Part shown: positions 29,801-40,657 of the stretch, piece after piece
How positions within the stretch are numbered: position 1 is the stretch's first letter
Layout of the letters: every line of letters begins with the position of its first letter
Assembly: GCA_025655455.1 (NCBI GenBank)
Contig: JAHXIV010000037.1
Location: 186,001-250,000, forward strand
Source of the DNA: a gamma proteobacterium symbiont of Taylorina sp.
Lineage (GTDB): Bacteria; Pseudomonadota; Gammaproteobacteria; GRL18
DNA: 64,000 nt
Direction: 5' to 3'
Position numbers and translations under genes: made by a program
Notes under the pieces: generated by a model
What the model was told of the DNA's origin: nothing
Databases searched by the model: none
Seen by the model: the letters and a program-made list of their open reading frames with translations, nothing else

Positions 29801-30844
29801 AGCAGACCAGTTTTTTTTCAATAATGATAATTGTTCAGAGGCAGAGTACTTTTGAATAGTATCAAAAGCAAATCTAAAGTTTGTTTTTAGATCATAAATA
29901 TTAATATTTTGTTTATTGTCAATGTGCATTATTTCACTTTCATTGACAGAAAGTCGTCCTGTTGCAGACTGAAATTGTCCTTTTCTTATTTCTGACCAAA
30001 TTTTAATATTGGCTTTTAAATTATCCAACTGGTAATTTTCAAGCTGAACTTTATCCTCTTTTATAAAATGCTGTAGTGTTTCATGAGTTAACTTATTAAT
30101 TAAACCATACATTCTTCCACTTAAACTTTTTGGATCCTCAAGTCTACCAATGAGATCCATGCGTAATTCTAATTGAGTAGCCACTTTATCTAATTTGGTT
30201 TGCACTTCAATTTGATGTTTTATACCACTATTTTTTATATCAATATGGATATTGGTCAATGCAGCAGATGAATATTCATTCATTTTATCAACAATTAACA
30301 ATTTACTATTATTGATAATCAGTCTTTTTTGAGCCAATAATTGTAGTAGAAGTTGATCACTGTTATCAGCATCAACATGACTCATATTTTCAGTAGAATC
30401 TAACTTTATTCCCGCAATAGATATGCTGCTATCTGGCTCACGTTGGATTAATATTTCACTACCATTGAGTGATAATTCATTCACCACAATTTCTTTACGA
30501 ATAATTGAGCTGATAATGTCCAGTTGAATATTCACTGAAGAAAATGACAGAAGGGTTTTACGTCCAGTAGAATCTTTTATAATAAAATTATTGACTGATA
30601 AAGAAGGATAGATCGGACTAATATTTACATAAAGTTTGTCAAAGGTTACGGCATGCTGTAATTCTGATTCAAGATAATCCTGAATTATCTGAGGATTAGA
30701 TTCAAGATAAAAAGTACTCAGGCGCAGGGAAATTAAAACAAAAGCAAGTAGTACAACAATGCTGATAAAGAGTCTGTGATGCAGATGCCAAACAAACAGC
30801 AGTACTTTGTGAAGGAAGTAGGCTAAAGATTTTTTTAAAGTCAT
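26804..30844 (-). CDS. yhdP: YhdP-family AsmA-like envelope protein
   Basis: The 1346-residue protein has one N-terminal membrane anchor (about residues 15-45) and a long periplasmic region rich in beta strands, as in the AsmA-like YhdP family (DUF3971). These proteins are thought to form long grooves that carry phospholipids to the outer membrane. The C-terminal AsmA-like part with GEFSGFISWKGAP, GAAGHLLGLLNLNALVRR and the glycine/alanine-rich LPLAGAAVAGPAGVAIGW segment is clear. It sits between rng and a nitrilase gene, the conserved order. Confidence 0.93.
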   Translation of the reverse strand: MTLKKSLAYFLHKVLLFVWHLHHRLFISIVVLLAFVLISLRLSTFYLESNPQIIQDYLESELQHAVTFDKLYVNISPIYPSLSVNNFIIKDSTGRKTLLSFSSVNIQLDIISSIIRKEIVVNELSLNGSEILIQREPDSSISIAGIKLDSTENMSHVDADNSDQLLLQLLAQKRLIINNSKLLIVDKMNEYSSAALTNIHIDIKNSGIKHQIEVQTKLDKVATQLELRMDLIGRLEDPKSLSGRMYGLINKLTHETLQHFIKEDKVQLENYQLDNLKANIKIWSEIRKGQFQSATGRLSVNESEIMHIDNKQNINIYDLKTNFRFAFDTIQKYSASEQLSLLKKNWSADLYELAFSVAEEDSSGQRIHISHIKDENEQNSQIKIFINKLELEKLSPFTNFFLSLQIPAQDSSSQDNMGQIFQAADPGGEISNLLLSLSISDKPGWELLNYQLQADLSDISIKPSASTPAIMNLSAQLILNKERGQVLIDSQNMDLHIHSLFRDAWPVNQLKGEVYWQKEDGDWLLGINNIFFDNPHLNADADLKLWLLEDNQLFIDLSAFFRDADVKQVPLYLPSKVMSDGLVDWLDNAFDSGRATDGGVLFRGQLSHFPFQDKSGVLDISFNTKEVLLDYQKDWPKIKNINALVQFTEKGMLVRSQQSEIFSADSNNIHAHIDDYLKSVLTIKGDVRTPIKDSLHYLQQSNLLSKDVLDMLDAEGNLDLNLDLVIPMEEGKSDTRILISLNDVDYYPPGFERKKGLVSHVKGKVLLHNGHLDAKNLTASIMNFPAELSIKSEKKLTKKNQEPYISVAVASNITIKQLEKYNVFPEKFKPIKNYLSGGSRVFLDVNLPNEEQTFSFHIKSNFKGLSSDLPAPFTKQKEEKSPFNLHYVEIPVSSHFKNTLQSVTKSSAKQSYLNINYSDKLSLALLLSTSKKEFDLLRGNIVFAAEQAKLPEQNILKISGSISETPIDEWGMVLESLQQKKLSEPVKQKKIAPIELAMTELVLPELNFLNSDLESELESEQKNSKIWKPESISKMEPGQFSLINGTIQSLKLGSVELGKLTIQSSRVDEDMLFDVLRLEGEHMSFEGRADWHHWYAEPEVNLEGVIKVPSMETLFRELSMNQIMSNGKGEFSGFISWKGAPTDISKKNIKGNIKINVQDGNFIDADQGAAGHLLGLLNLNALVRRISYDSKNVSGKGFAFEKINGDFRLLNGSAYTENLHIFSPSADLLILGRTGMVAKDLDQQVIVIPEISATLPLAGAAVAGPAGVAIGWVGQKLIGKELNKISAFNYSVTGSWQNPVIERQKNNRVSAENFNKLFNFKHEKTSAETEKNQSDENNNPLFESTD

Positions 30845-30885
30845 ATAGAGCTTATCAAAGAACGCATAGGAACTTATATGACAAT

Positions 30886-32352
30886 TTACATAGGGACGAC
30901 ATCATATTGCTCCTGATTATACTCATCATCAATTTTTAGCTGTATAGTTCGCTGCAAAAACTCTTCTAATTCTGCAAGTGCTGATGATTCTTCATCCATT
31001 AAATAATCACCCACATTTTTAGATGTTAATACTAATAATCTTTCTGTATCATATTGTCTGGCCTCTCTGATGATTTCCCGAAAAATTTCAAATGCGACCG
31101 TTTCAACTGTTTTAATCGCACCACTGCCATTACACAGGGGACAGGATTCGCATAGCACATGTTCCAGGCTTTCACGGGTTCGTTTCCTGGTCATCTCAAT
31201 TAAGCCAAGATTGGACACTTCTGTAATACAAGTCTTGGCATGATCTTTTTCTAAAGCCCTTTCAAACGAACGCAATACCTGACGCTTATGCTCTTCTTCT
31301 TTCATATCAATGAAATCAATAATAATAATTCCACCAAGATTTCTTAAACGTAATTGACGCACAATAGCCTGTGTCGCTTCAAGGTTGGTTTTGAAGATAG
31401 TCTCTTCCAGGTTACGCTTGCCAACATAACCGCCTGTATTAATATCGACAGTTGTCATGGCTTCTGTTTGATCAATAATCAAATAACCACCGGACTTGAG
31501 TTTTATTTTTGACTGAAGGGCTCTTTGAATTTCGTCCTCCACACCAAAGAGATCAAATAAAGGACGTTCTCCGGGGTAATATTCTATACCGGGAGCCAAC
31601 TCCGGAATAAATTTTTTAGCAAATTTAAGTACCTTATCGAAGGTCTCACGGGAATCAATCCGAATTGCACCAATATTACTATCAGCCATATCTCTCATGA
31701 CACGCATTGCCAACGGCAGATCTTCATAAACCAGACTACTGATTTTGGCAGATTGATTATTATCCATAATACACTGCCAGATTTTTTGCAGGAACTGCAT
31801 ATCAGCCTGAACCGATTTTTCAGTAATACCTTCTGCAACTGTTCTGATAATATAACCACCATTAAATTCTGATTCTGTTAATTGTGATTTAATCAGTTCC
31901 TTTAATCTTGTCCGTTCAGTCTCATCTTCAAGTTTCTGGGAAACACCTATATGCCTGGAATTAGGCATATAAACCAGATAGCGGGCAGGTATGGTGATAT
32001 TTGTCGTCAGGCGCGCTCCTTTGCTTCCCATCGGATCTTTAACTACCTGTACCAAAATTTCCTGACCATCTCTTATGACATCACAGATGCTAAGTTCCTG
32101 TTCAGGCGTATTTTTCTTATCTTCCGGGATAACAATATCTGAAAGGTGTAAAAACGCCGTCCGTTCAAGACCTATTTCCAAAAAAGCCGCCTGCATACCT
32201 GGTAGGACACGGCACACTTTGCCCTTGTATACATTGCCCACCAGACCTCTTTTTCTGGCACGTTCAATGATAACCTCCTGCAGCATTCCATTTTCAATGG
32301 TTGCAACACGAGTTTCCTGAGGGGTTACATTAATTAATAGTTCATCACTCAT
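30886..32352 (-). CDS. rng: Ribonuclease G
   Basis: RNase G is an endoribonuclease that matures 16S rRNA 5' ends and decays some mRNAs. The N-terminal S1 domain (VGNVYKGKVCRVLPGMQAAF) is followed by the catalytic region with TTVDINTGGYVG and IIIIDFIDM, which hold the two metal-binding Asp, and the zinc-link motif CESCPLCNGSG. It has 488 residues and lacks the C-terminal scaffold of RNase E, so it is RNase G. Maf lies upstream and yhdP downstream. Confidence 0.97.
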   Translation of the reverse strand: MSDELLINVTPQETRVATIENGMLQEVIIERARKRGLVGNVYKGKVCRVLPGMQAAFLEIGLERTAFLHLSDIVIPEDKKNTPEQELSICDVIRDGQEILVQVVKDPMGSKGARLTTNITIPARYLVYMPNSRHIGVSQKLEDETERTRLKELIKSQLTESEFNGGYIIRTVAEGITEKSVQADMQFLQKIWQCIMDNNQSAKISSLVYEDLPLAMRVMRDMADSNIGAIRIDSRETFDKVLKFAKKFIPELAPGIEYYPGERPLFDLFGVEDEIQRALQSKIKLKSGGYLIIDQTEAMTTVDINTGGYVGKRNLEETIFKTNLEATQAIVRQLRLRNLGGIIIIDFIDMKEEEHKRQVLRSFERALEKDHAKTCITEVSNLGLIEMTRKRTRESLEHVLCESCPLCNGSGAIKTVETVAFEIFREIIREARQYDTERLLVLTSKNVGDYLMDEESSALAELEEFLQRTIQLKIDDEYNQEQYDVVPM

Positions 32353-32391
32353 AAATTTTTATTATTTAGTTTTAAATAAAATACCTTCAAG

Positions 32392-32976
32392 CTAAAGTAA
32401 ATTAATTCCAAATTGGTTTAATAATAGTCCGGTTTCATAAACTGGTAAGCCCATTACTCCGGAATAACTCCCATTAATATTTTTTATAAATAAAGCCGCC
32501 TGTCCTTGAATGCCATAACTGCCTGCCTTATCAACAGGTTCATTAGTCTGCCAGTAATTTTCACACAAATTTCGATCAAGTTGAGAAAAAGTCACTTCAC
32601 TAATAGAAATTGCTTTTTTTATATGCCTCTCATTCGCCAAAACAACAGCTGTCATAACCTGATGCGTCTTGTCAGACAGACTCAACAGCATTTCAATTGA
32701 CTGCTCTTTATTGTCAGGCTTACCAAGAATTTCTCCATTTAGAACAACGATGGTATCTGAACCCAATACTGGTATTTTCTGATTGTTCTGTCGTTTTAAT
32801 CCATCCTTTGATTTTTCCAGAGCGAGACGAATAACTAATTCTTCAGGGGATTCATGTGTACGTGTTTCTTCTTCAACTCGTTGAGGAATCACCGCAAATG
32901 ACACTCCCATTTGCTGTAAAATTTCCTGCCTACGTGGTGAGCTGGATGCTAAATAAATTTGCGGCTGATGATTCAT
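32392..32976 (-). CDS. maf: Maf-family nucleoside triphosphate pyrophosphatase (YhdE type)
   Basis: Maf proteins hydrolyse non-canonical or excess dNTPs such as dTTP and UTP. The motif IYLASSSPRRQEIL is the family signature, and LGSDTIVVLNGEILGKP and KAGSYGIQGQAA complete the active site. The YhdE branch is chosen by its place before rng. It has 194 residues, as expected. It lies ten bases after rlmH. Confidence 0.96.
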   Translation of the reverse strand: MNHQPQIYLASSSPRRQEILQQMGVSFAVIPQRVEEETRTHESPEELVIRLALEKSKDGLKRQNNQKIPVLGSDTIVVLNGEILGKPDNKEQSIEMLLSLSDKTHQVMTAVVLANERHIKKAISISEVTFSQLDRNLCENYWQTNEPVDKAGSYGIQGQAALFIKNINGSYSGVMGLPVYETGLLLNQFGINLL

Positions 32977-32986
32977 TTTGCGCTTA

Positions 32987-33454
32987 TCATCGATGGTAAG
33001 GGTGATTTTTTAAAATACTATAGGCTCTATAAATTTGTTCACTTAATAAAACCCGGACTAAGGGATGAGGAAGGGTTAATGGTGACAATGACCACTTGAC
33101 ATCAGCGCGTTCAACACAGGCATCACTGAGTCCCTCAGGGCCGCCAATTAATAATGCGATATCCTGTCCACTATGCAGCCATCCATCCAGTTGTTTTGAC
33201 AATTCCCGGGTACTCCATGGACGCCCTTTTACTTCCAATGCAATCACCAGGCTTCCTTTAGGAATCGCTGCTAATATCTTTTCACCTTCCTGCTGTTTGA
33301 TCCTCACCAAGTCAGAGTTTTTTCCACGTTTACCGGGTATGATCTCGAGCAGTTTTAAACGACAGTCCGCATTCAAACGCTTAGCATATTCATGATATGC
33401 TTTATTAACCCAATCAGGCATTTTATTACCAACAGCAAGCAGGTAAATATTCAT
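32987..33454 (-). CDS. rlmH: 23S rRNA (pseudouridine1915-N3)-methyltransferase RlmH
   Basis: RlmH is a small SPOUT methyltransferase acting on Psi1915 in helix 69 of 23S rRNA. The knotted SAM site is visible as ALLIGGPEGLSDACVERADVKWSLS and the C-terminal LPHPLVRVLLSEQIYRAYSILKNHPYHR tail is diagnostic. The length of 155 is normal. It follows rsfS, the standard order. Confidence 0.98.
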   Translation of the reverse strand: MNIYLLAVGNKMPDWVNKAYHEYAKRLNADCRLKLLEIIPGKRGKNSDLVRIKQQEGEKILAAIPKGSLVIALEVKGRPWSTRELSKQLDGWLHSGQDIALLIGGPEGLSDACVERADVKWSLSPLTLPHPLVRVLLSEQIYRAYSILKNHPYHR

Positions 33455-33494
33455 TTTGTCAGCCTTGAATTAAAGAGTCTAATCTTAAGAAGCC

Positions 33495-33860
33495 CTAATC
33501 AGCAATGTCTTCCTCGGACTGTTCAAAACCTTCACCCTCATCTGCTTCCCACATCCTTTCGATACCATAATAATCTCTCACCTGAGGTAACATCACATGA
33601 ACCACAATATCACCCAGATCAACCAGAACCCAGTCACCCGTATTTAAACCTTCAACTCCAAGCGCCTTAATACCGGCTTTCTTAGCTTCCAGTATGACAT
33701 TATTCGCAATAGATTTTACTTGTCTGTCAGAACGACCACTGGCAAACAACAATACATCAGTGACACTACTTCTTCCCTGCACATCCACAAGATTAATGTC
33801 AAATGCTTTTAGATCCTCAACCGCATTGATCACCAATGCCTTAATTTCATCCAGTTCCAT
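33495..33860 (-). CDS. rsfS: Ribosomal silencing factor RsfS
   Basis: RsfS binds uL14 and blocks 30S-50S joining in starvation. The protein has the family core VEDLKAFDINLVDV, DVLLFASGRSDRQVKSIA, GLNTGDWVLVDLGDIVVHVM and RDYYGIERMW. The ATG at 33860 is preferred; a TTG at 33869 would add three residues. It lies between nadD and rlmH. The tail beyond the core is acidic. Confidence 0.97.
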   Translation of the reverse strand: MELDEIKALVINAVEDLKAFDINLVDVQGRSSVTDVLLFASGRSDRQVKSIANNVILEAKKAGIKALGVEGLNTGDWVLVDLGDIVVHVMLPQVRDYYGIERMWEADEGEGFEQSEEDIAD

Positions 33861-33888
33861 TAAAATCAATTTACCTTTATTGTTATGA

Positions 33889-34554
33889 TTAATTATACAG
33901 ATTATAGCACTCTATCAGATTAATAATTGATTCAGGTACTAAAAAACGTATTGATTGCTTGTTTTTTAAGCGATCACGAATATCAGTCGCTGATATTGAC
34001 AACTGTGTGACTGTTTCAAGCTGAATTTTTCCACAAAGTGAGTTGTGGATATTTTTCGAACCTGTCTTACATTTTTGATACTTGTGCTCCTGATAGAAGG
34101 CAGATAAAGAGTCAGACCATAATTCCTGTGCATGAAAGTCTGTATCAGGTCTTTGACTCACAATGATATGGGCATAATTAAGTAATTCCTGCCAGTGATA
34201 CCAGTTTTCAATACCGCTAAAAGCATCCATTCCCATTAACAGACACAACGGACTATCAGAAAAATCCTGGCGCAGACTTTTTAGCGTATCCAGCATATAA
34301 GAGGAGCCGCCACGTGTGATTTCCCTGTCATCCAGAACAAAAGATGGCTCTGATTCAATTGCCAGCGCCACCATTTCCAGGCGATGTTCAACTTGTGTTA
34401 CTGGATTATTTCTATGTGGAGGGAGAAAAGCCGGAATAAAACGCACATGATCCAAACCCAGAACTTCACACAATTCCAGATTTGGCCTCAAATGTCCATA
34501 GTGAATGGGATCAAATGTCCCGCCATAAATACCAATAGGTGGTTTCAAATACAA
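33889..34554 (-). CDS. nadD: Nicotinate-nucleotide adenylyltransferase
   Basis: NadD adenylylates nicotinate mononucleotide in NAD synthesis. The nucleotidyltransferase motif GGTFDPIHYGHLRP and the C-terminal ISATDIRDRL are intact. The start is TTG at 34554 with AGGGA four bases upstream; the next TTG at 34548 is better spaced and could be used instead. No ATG fits. It lies 23 bases after proA. Confidence 0.96.
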   Translation of the reverse strand: MYLKPPIGIYGGTFDPIHYGHLRPNLELCEVLGLDHVRFIPAFLPPHRNNPVTQVEHRLEMVALAIESEPSFVLDDREITRGGSSYMLDTLKSLRQDFSDSPLCLLMGMDAFSGIENWYHWQELLNYAHIIVSQRPDTDFHAQELWSDSLSAFYQEHKYQKCKTGSKNIHNSLCGKIQLETVTQLSISATDIRDRLKNKQSIRFLVPESIINLIECYNLYN

Positions 34555-34577
34555 GTTGTCCCTGGATAAGTTGATAT

Positions 34578-35846
34578 CTACTGACGGATATGCCCATCAC
34601 CTAACACAATATATTTCTGCGATGTTAAACCTTCCAGGCCAACCGGCCCACGAGCATGAATTTTATCTGTACTGATTCCTATTTCCGCACCTAGCCCATA
34701 TTCAAAACCATCAGCAAATCGAGTAGAAGCATTCACCATGACTGAACTGGAGTCCACTTCAGCAAGAAAACGTCTGGCCAGAGATAAATCTTCAGTAATA
34801 ATTGATTCTGTATGACCTGAACTATGCTGGAAAATATGTTCCATTGCGGCATCAATACCACCCACCACACGGATAGATAACACCGGTGCCAGATATTCCG
34901 TATCCCAATCTTCTTCTGTTGCAGCCACTACTGAATCCATCATACCAGATAAGACTGAGGCACTTTTTTCGCAGCAGCGTAATTCAACACCTTCCTGCTC
35001 ATACATTTTAGCCAGTTCCGGCAATATATCAGCCACAATATCAGCATCTATCAACAAAGTTTCCATGGCATTACAAACACCATAACGATGTGTTTTAGCA
35101 TTATAGGCAATATCAATTGCTTTTTGACGATTCGCTGTTGCATCAATATAAACATGACAAATGCCATTAAGATGCTTAATCACCGGTACACGGGCATTGC
35201 CACTAATTCTTTCAATTAAGCCTTTTCCACCCCGAGGAATGATCACATCAACATATTTCTGCATAGTGATCAGTTCACCAACGGCGTCTCTATCTGTTGT
35301 TTCAATCACCTGAACCACATCGACAGGTAAATCAGCCTGTTCCAGACCCTGTTTAATACAAACAGCGATAGCCTGATTAGAATGCATAGCCTCTGAACCA
35401 CCACGCAAAATCGCTGCATTTCCAGATTTTAAACATAAAGCCGCAGCATCTGCAGTTACATTTGGTCTGGACTCATAAATAATACCAATCACCCCCAAAG
35501 GCACACGCATTTTTCCAATTTGTAAACCGGATGGCTGGTAATTCATATCTGAGATTTCACCCACTGGGTCAGGCAATGCAGCAATCTGACGTAAACCTTC
35601 TGCCATACCCTGCACACGTTCTTCATTTAATGCCAGACGATCTAATAAAGCCTCATCCAGACCTTTTTCTTTACCGGCATCCAAATCTTTATTATTCTCA
35701 GCAATCAAAGTGACCATGGATGATTCCAATAAATCAGCAATTGACAACAATGCCTTATTTTTCTTATTACTATCAGCCTTTGCCAATTCTCTGGAAGCCT
35801 GACGTGCTTGCTGGCCGATTTGAGTCATATATTTTTTAATATCCAT
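34578..35846 (-). CDS. proA: Gamma-glutamyl phosphate reductase
   Basis: ProA reduces gamma-glutamyl phosphate to glutamate semialdehyde in proline synthesis. The catalytic Cys lies in [14 protein letters not shown], and [27 protein letters not shown] and IPRGGKGLI are family motifs. The length of 422 is standard. It is between holA and nadD, as in Pseudomonas. proB is not in the window. Confidence 0.98.
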   Translation of the reverse strand: MDIKKYMTQIGQQARQASRELAKADSNKKNKALLSIADLLESSMVTLIAENNKDLDAGKEKGLDEALLDRLALNEERVQGMAEGLRQIAALPDPVGEISDMNYQPSGLQIGKMRVPLGVIGIIYESRPNVTADAAALCLKSGNAAILRGGSEAMHSNQAIAVCIKQGLEQADLPVDVVQVIETTDRDAVGELITMQKYVDVIIPRGGKGLIERISGNARVPVIKHLNGICHVYIDATANRQKAIDIAYNAKTHRYGVCNAMETLLIDADIVADILPELAKMYEQEGVELRCCEKSASVLSGMMDSVVAATEEDWDTEYLAPVLSIRVVGGIDAAMEHIFQHSSGHTESIITEDLSLARRFLAEVDSSSVMVNASTRFADGFEYGLGAEIGISTDKIHARGPVGLEGLTSQKYIVLGDGHIRQ

Positions 35847-35866
35847 GCTATTCCTATCTAATAAGT

Positions 35867-36907
35867 TTATTTAATCAATCCGGGGTCAAGGTACGACTTG
35901 TTAGCAATACCAGCCAAAACTAATTGCACCAGATCCCAGGGATCACCTGCTTCAATACCCTTGGCCATTTTATCCGCAAATAGCAGTCGTATCAGTAATT
36001 GCTGCCAGTGTTCTACCTTACCATTACGCAATGCCTGAGTGACCAGATTTTTTCGTTTCGGATAAATATAAAAGCCTTTCATTGCCTCTTGTATATTCTG
36101 CTTTTGGCTCATGACCTCAGTCATTCTGGCCAGCATTCTCACTTCTCTGGCAAGCAGGGTCAGAATTAACATGATTGGCTGTCCTTCCCTTTGCAAACCA
36201 TAAAGCATGCGTGATGCTCGTTTTAAATCACCTGATAAAGCACAGTCAAACAAGTCAAATACATTATAGCGTGCATTATCAAAAACGGCATAAGAAACCT
36301 GCTCATAATCCAATGCCAGCATTTGATCTTTGGATGGATACAGTAGACTCAGTTTTTCAATTTCCTGATCAGCAGCCAGTAAATTCCCTTCGACCCGGTC
36401 ATTAATTAATTGCAATGAATCTGCCTGCAGGCTTAATTTCTTAAGTTGCAGGCGTTTATTAAGCCACTGGTTAAGTTGTGTTCCTGCAATCGGCCAGACA
36501 GAAATAATACCTGCCACTTTATCAATTGCTTTATACCACTTGCTTTTACGTGTGGCAGATTCAATTTTACCGGCCACAATCAGTAAAATCACATCCTCCG
36601 GTAGATTTTCACAATAATGAATTAAAGCTGCTCCTTTGTCAGAAGGCTTTCCTGAAGGTATATGAAGTTCTATCAAACGTTTACTGGCAAATAATGATAG
36701 TTCACTGGCAGCAACTTCCAATCTGCTCCAGTCAAAATGTACATCAGCTATATACACTTCCCGTTCATCATAGCCATAATATTTTGCAGCCTTGCGCAAC
36801 ATGTCAACACATTCACGGTGCTGTAACGGCTCTTCACCACAAAGCAAATAAACAGGATATTGTTTTGCTATTAGATCATTGCGTAATTGTTCAGGCCTTA
36901 TTTGCAT
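35867..36907 (-). CDS. holA: DNA polymerase III subunit delta
   Basis: HolA is the delta subunit of the clamp loader that opens the beta clamp. The protein shows the family's N-terminal [11 protein letters not shown], the [22 protein letters not shown] segment with the clamp-binding strand, and the middle [15 protein letters not shown]. The ATG at 36907 directly follows an in-frame TTG. It starts 17 bases after the lptE stop and is part of the leuS-lptE-holA series. Confidence 0.96.
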   Translation of the reverse strand: MQIRPEQLRNDLIAKQYPVYLLCGEEPLQHRECVDMLRKAAKYYGYDEREVYIADVHFDWSRLEVAASELSLFASKRLIELHIPSGKPSDKGAALIHYCENLPEDVILLIVAGKIESATRKSKWYKAIDKVAGIISVWPIAGTQLNQWLNKRLQLKKLSLQADSLQLINDRVEGNLLAADQEIEKLSLLYPSKDQMLALDYEQVSYAVFDNARYNVFDLFDCALSGDLKRASRMLYGLQREGQPIMLILTLLAREVRMLARMTEVMSQKQNIQEAMKGFYIYPKRKNLVTQALRNGKVEHWQQLLIRLLFADKMAKGIEAGDPWDLVQLVLAGIANKSYLDPGLIK

Positions 36908-36924
36908 CAATTATGGCTCTGTAG

Positions 36925-37422
36925 TTATTGAGCAATTGCTTTCAAACGATACAAAATTTGTGTCACTGCCGTTTGATTCATTTCCTGGCGAATAATTTGT
37001 TCTTCATTATCCTTACTGAGAGCATTATTTTGATCGTTTTCATAATTACGCACCACATTAACAGTTTGCTGCTCACCAAGTTGAGCGCCCTGATGATCCT
37101 GTACCACAAAGGAAATATTAAGCCGCAGCTCATATTCGCGAATTTCTCTACCGGCAATATTCATTGCCCTGCGCTGAAAATCACGAGCTAATAATATCAC
37201 CGTAGACGAGGCAGAGTCTGATGAACTGACGATAGAAACGCCTGCATTTTTAAGTCTCTTTTTCAATGGTCCGGCGATATCCAGATAGCCCTTATCCACC
37301 AGATACACTTTTTCATATAATGCCGGCAAATCGATAGCACCGCGCAACTGAAATCCACACGCACTTAAAAAAAAGAGAGTGAATAGTAAAGAATAGGTTC
37401 TAAAACCCCCAACTATTTTCAT
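36925..37422 (-). CDS. lptE: LPS-assembly lipoprotein LptE
   Basis: LptE is the outer-membrane lipoprotein that plugs LptD during LPS export. A lipoprotein signal peptide ends in the lipobox LSAC (Cys at residue 22), followed by GFQLRG, the conserved start of mature LptE. GGGGA five bases before the ATG is a good ribosome-binding site. The 165-residue length is normal. It lies 28 bases after leuS. Confidence 0.96.
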   Translation of the reverse strand: MKIVGGFRTYSLLFTLFFLSACGFQLRGAIDLPALYEKVYLVDKGYLDIAGPLKKRLKNAGVSIVSSSDSASSTVILLARDFQRRAMNIAGREIREYELRLNISFVVQDHQGAQLGEQQTVNVVRNYENDQNNALSKDNEEQIIRQEMNQTAVTQILYRLKAIAQ

Positions 37423-37450
37423 TTTTTTCCCCTGGATAAATTATATATCG

Positions 37451-39958
<2,508 letters not shown>

Positions 39959-39970
39959 CTATAGACGGAA

Positions 39971-40008
39971 GTTGGAGTCAATAGAAGAAACCATTTGACT
40001 CCGACCCC
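39971..40008. repeat. Short inverted repeat, copy A of the GACTCCGACCCC family
   Basis: GGAGTCAA (39974-39981) pairs with TTGACTCC (39995-40002), and the right side continues to CGACCCC. The right arm TTTGACTCCGACCCC is identical to that of the hairpin at 45942-46003. It lies between leuS and the zinc-ribbon gene. Confidence 0.65.
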
Positions 40009-40108
40009 AAACTGCTAAAAAAACGAATTATAACATTAATAATTGACCAAGTAATTGTAATTTAGGCTATACTTATAGTCAGGAATAACTTTTTATGGGG
40101 AGATGCTC

Positions 40109-40630
40109 ATGAATTACAAAAACAGCAACATTGATGAAGTCACTGATAAGCTGGTGCATGGCTATAACACAATGATTGACAAGCTATCTGACTGGACAGA
40201 GAAAGCCGATGAGACCGCGGGTCCGATGATTATTAACGGGGTAAAAGAGGCAGAAGAATTTCTGGCTGAATTACAACAATGGAGTAAAGAAGAAATTGGC
40301 TTAATTTCCCGTTATGTACAACGCGATCTGCATGACACTGCCATTAAAATGGAAAAAGAAAATAAAAACTTTCAACAATGGCTGGAATTTGATGTCCGTC
40401 AAGTTGAAGAAAAAGTGCTATCTGTCTTTGCCAATATGGCCGATCGAACTCGCCAGGAACTGGATCATATCAATGACAAAGCCAATGAATGGCATACCGG
40501 TGAAGTCACCAGTATTGGAACTCTTGTTTGTAAAAGCTGTTCTAAAGAGCTGCATTTTCATAAAGCCGGTCGAATTCCACCCTGCCCGTCCTGCCACCAC
40601 ACAGAATTTAAACGGCTTAATGAGGATTGA
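40109..40630 (+). CDS. YbeL-like zinc-ribbon protein
   Basis: The protein has a charged alpha-helical N-terminal region of about 130 residues and a C-terminal zinc ribbon (CKSCSKELHFHKAGRIPPCPSC, Cys pairs about 25 residues apart), as in the YbeL/DUF1451 family. In E. coli ybeL lies near leuS as well. The function is not known. GGGGAG (40097-40102) abuts an ATG at 40103 and is well spaced for the ATG at 40109, so the latter is chosen. Confidence 0.88.
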   Translation: MNYKNSNIDEVTDKLVHGYNTMIDKLSDWTEKADETAGPMIINGVKEAEEFLAELQQWSKEEIGLISRYVQRDLHDTAIKMEKENKNFQQWLEFDVRQVEEKVLSVFANMADRTRQELDHINDKANEWHTGEVTSIGTLVCKSCSKELHFHKAGRIPPCPSCHHTEFKRLNED

Positions 40631-40657
40631 ACGGGTGTTAGAATAAAATTGACTGGT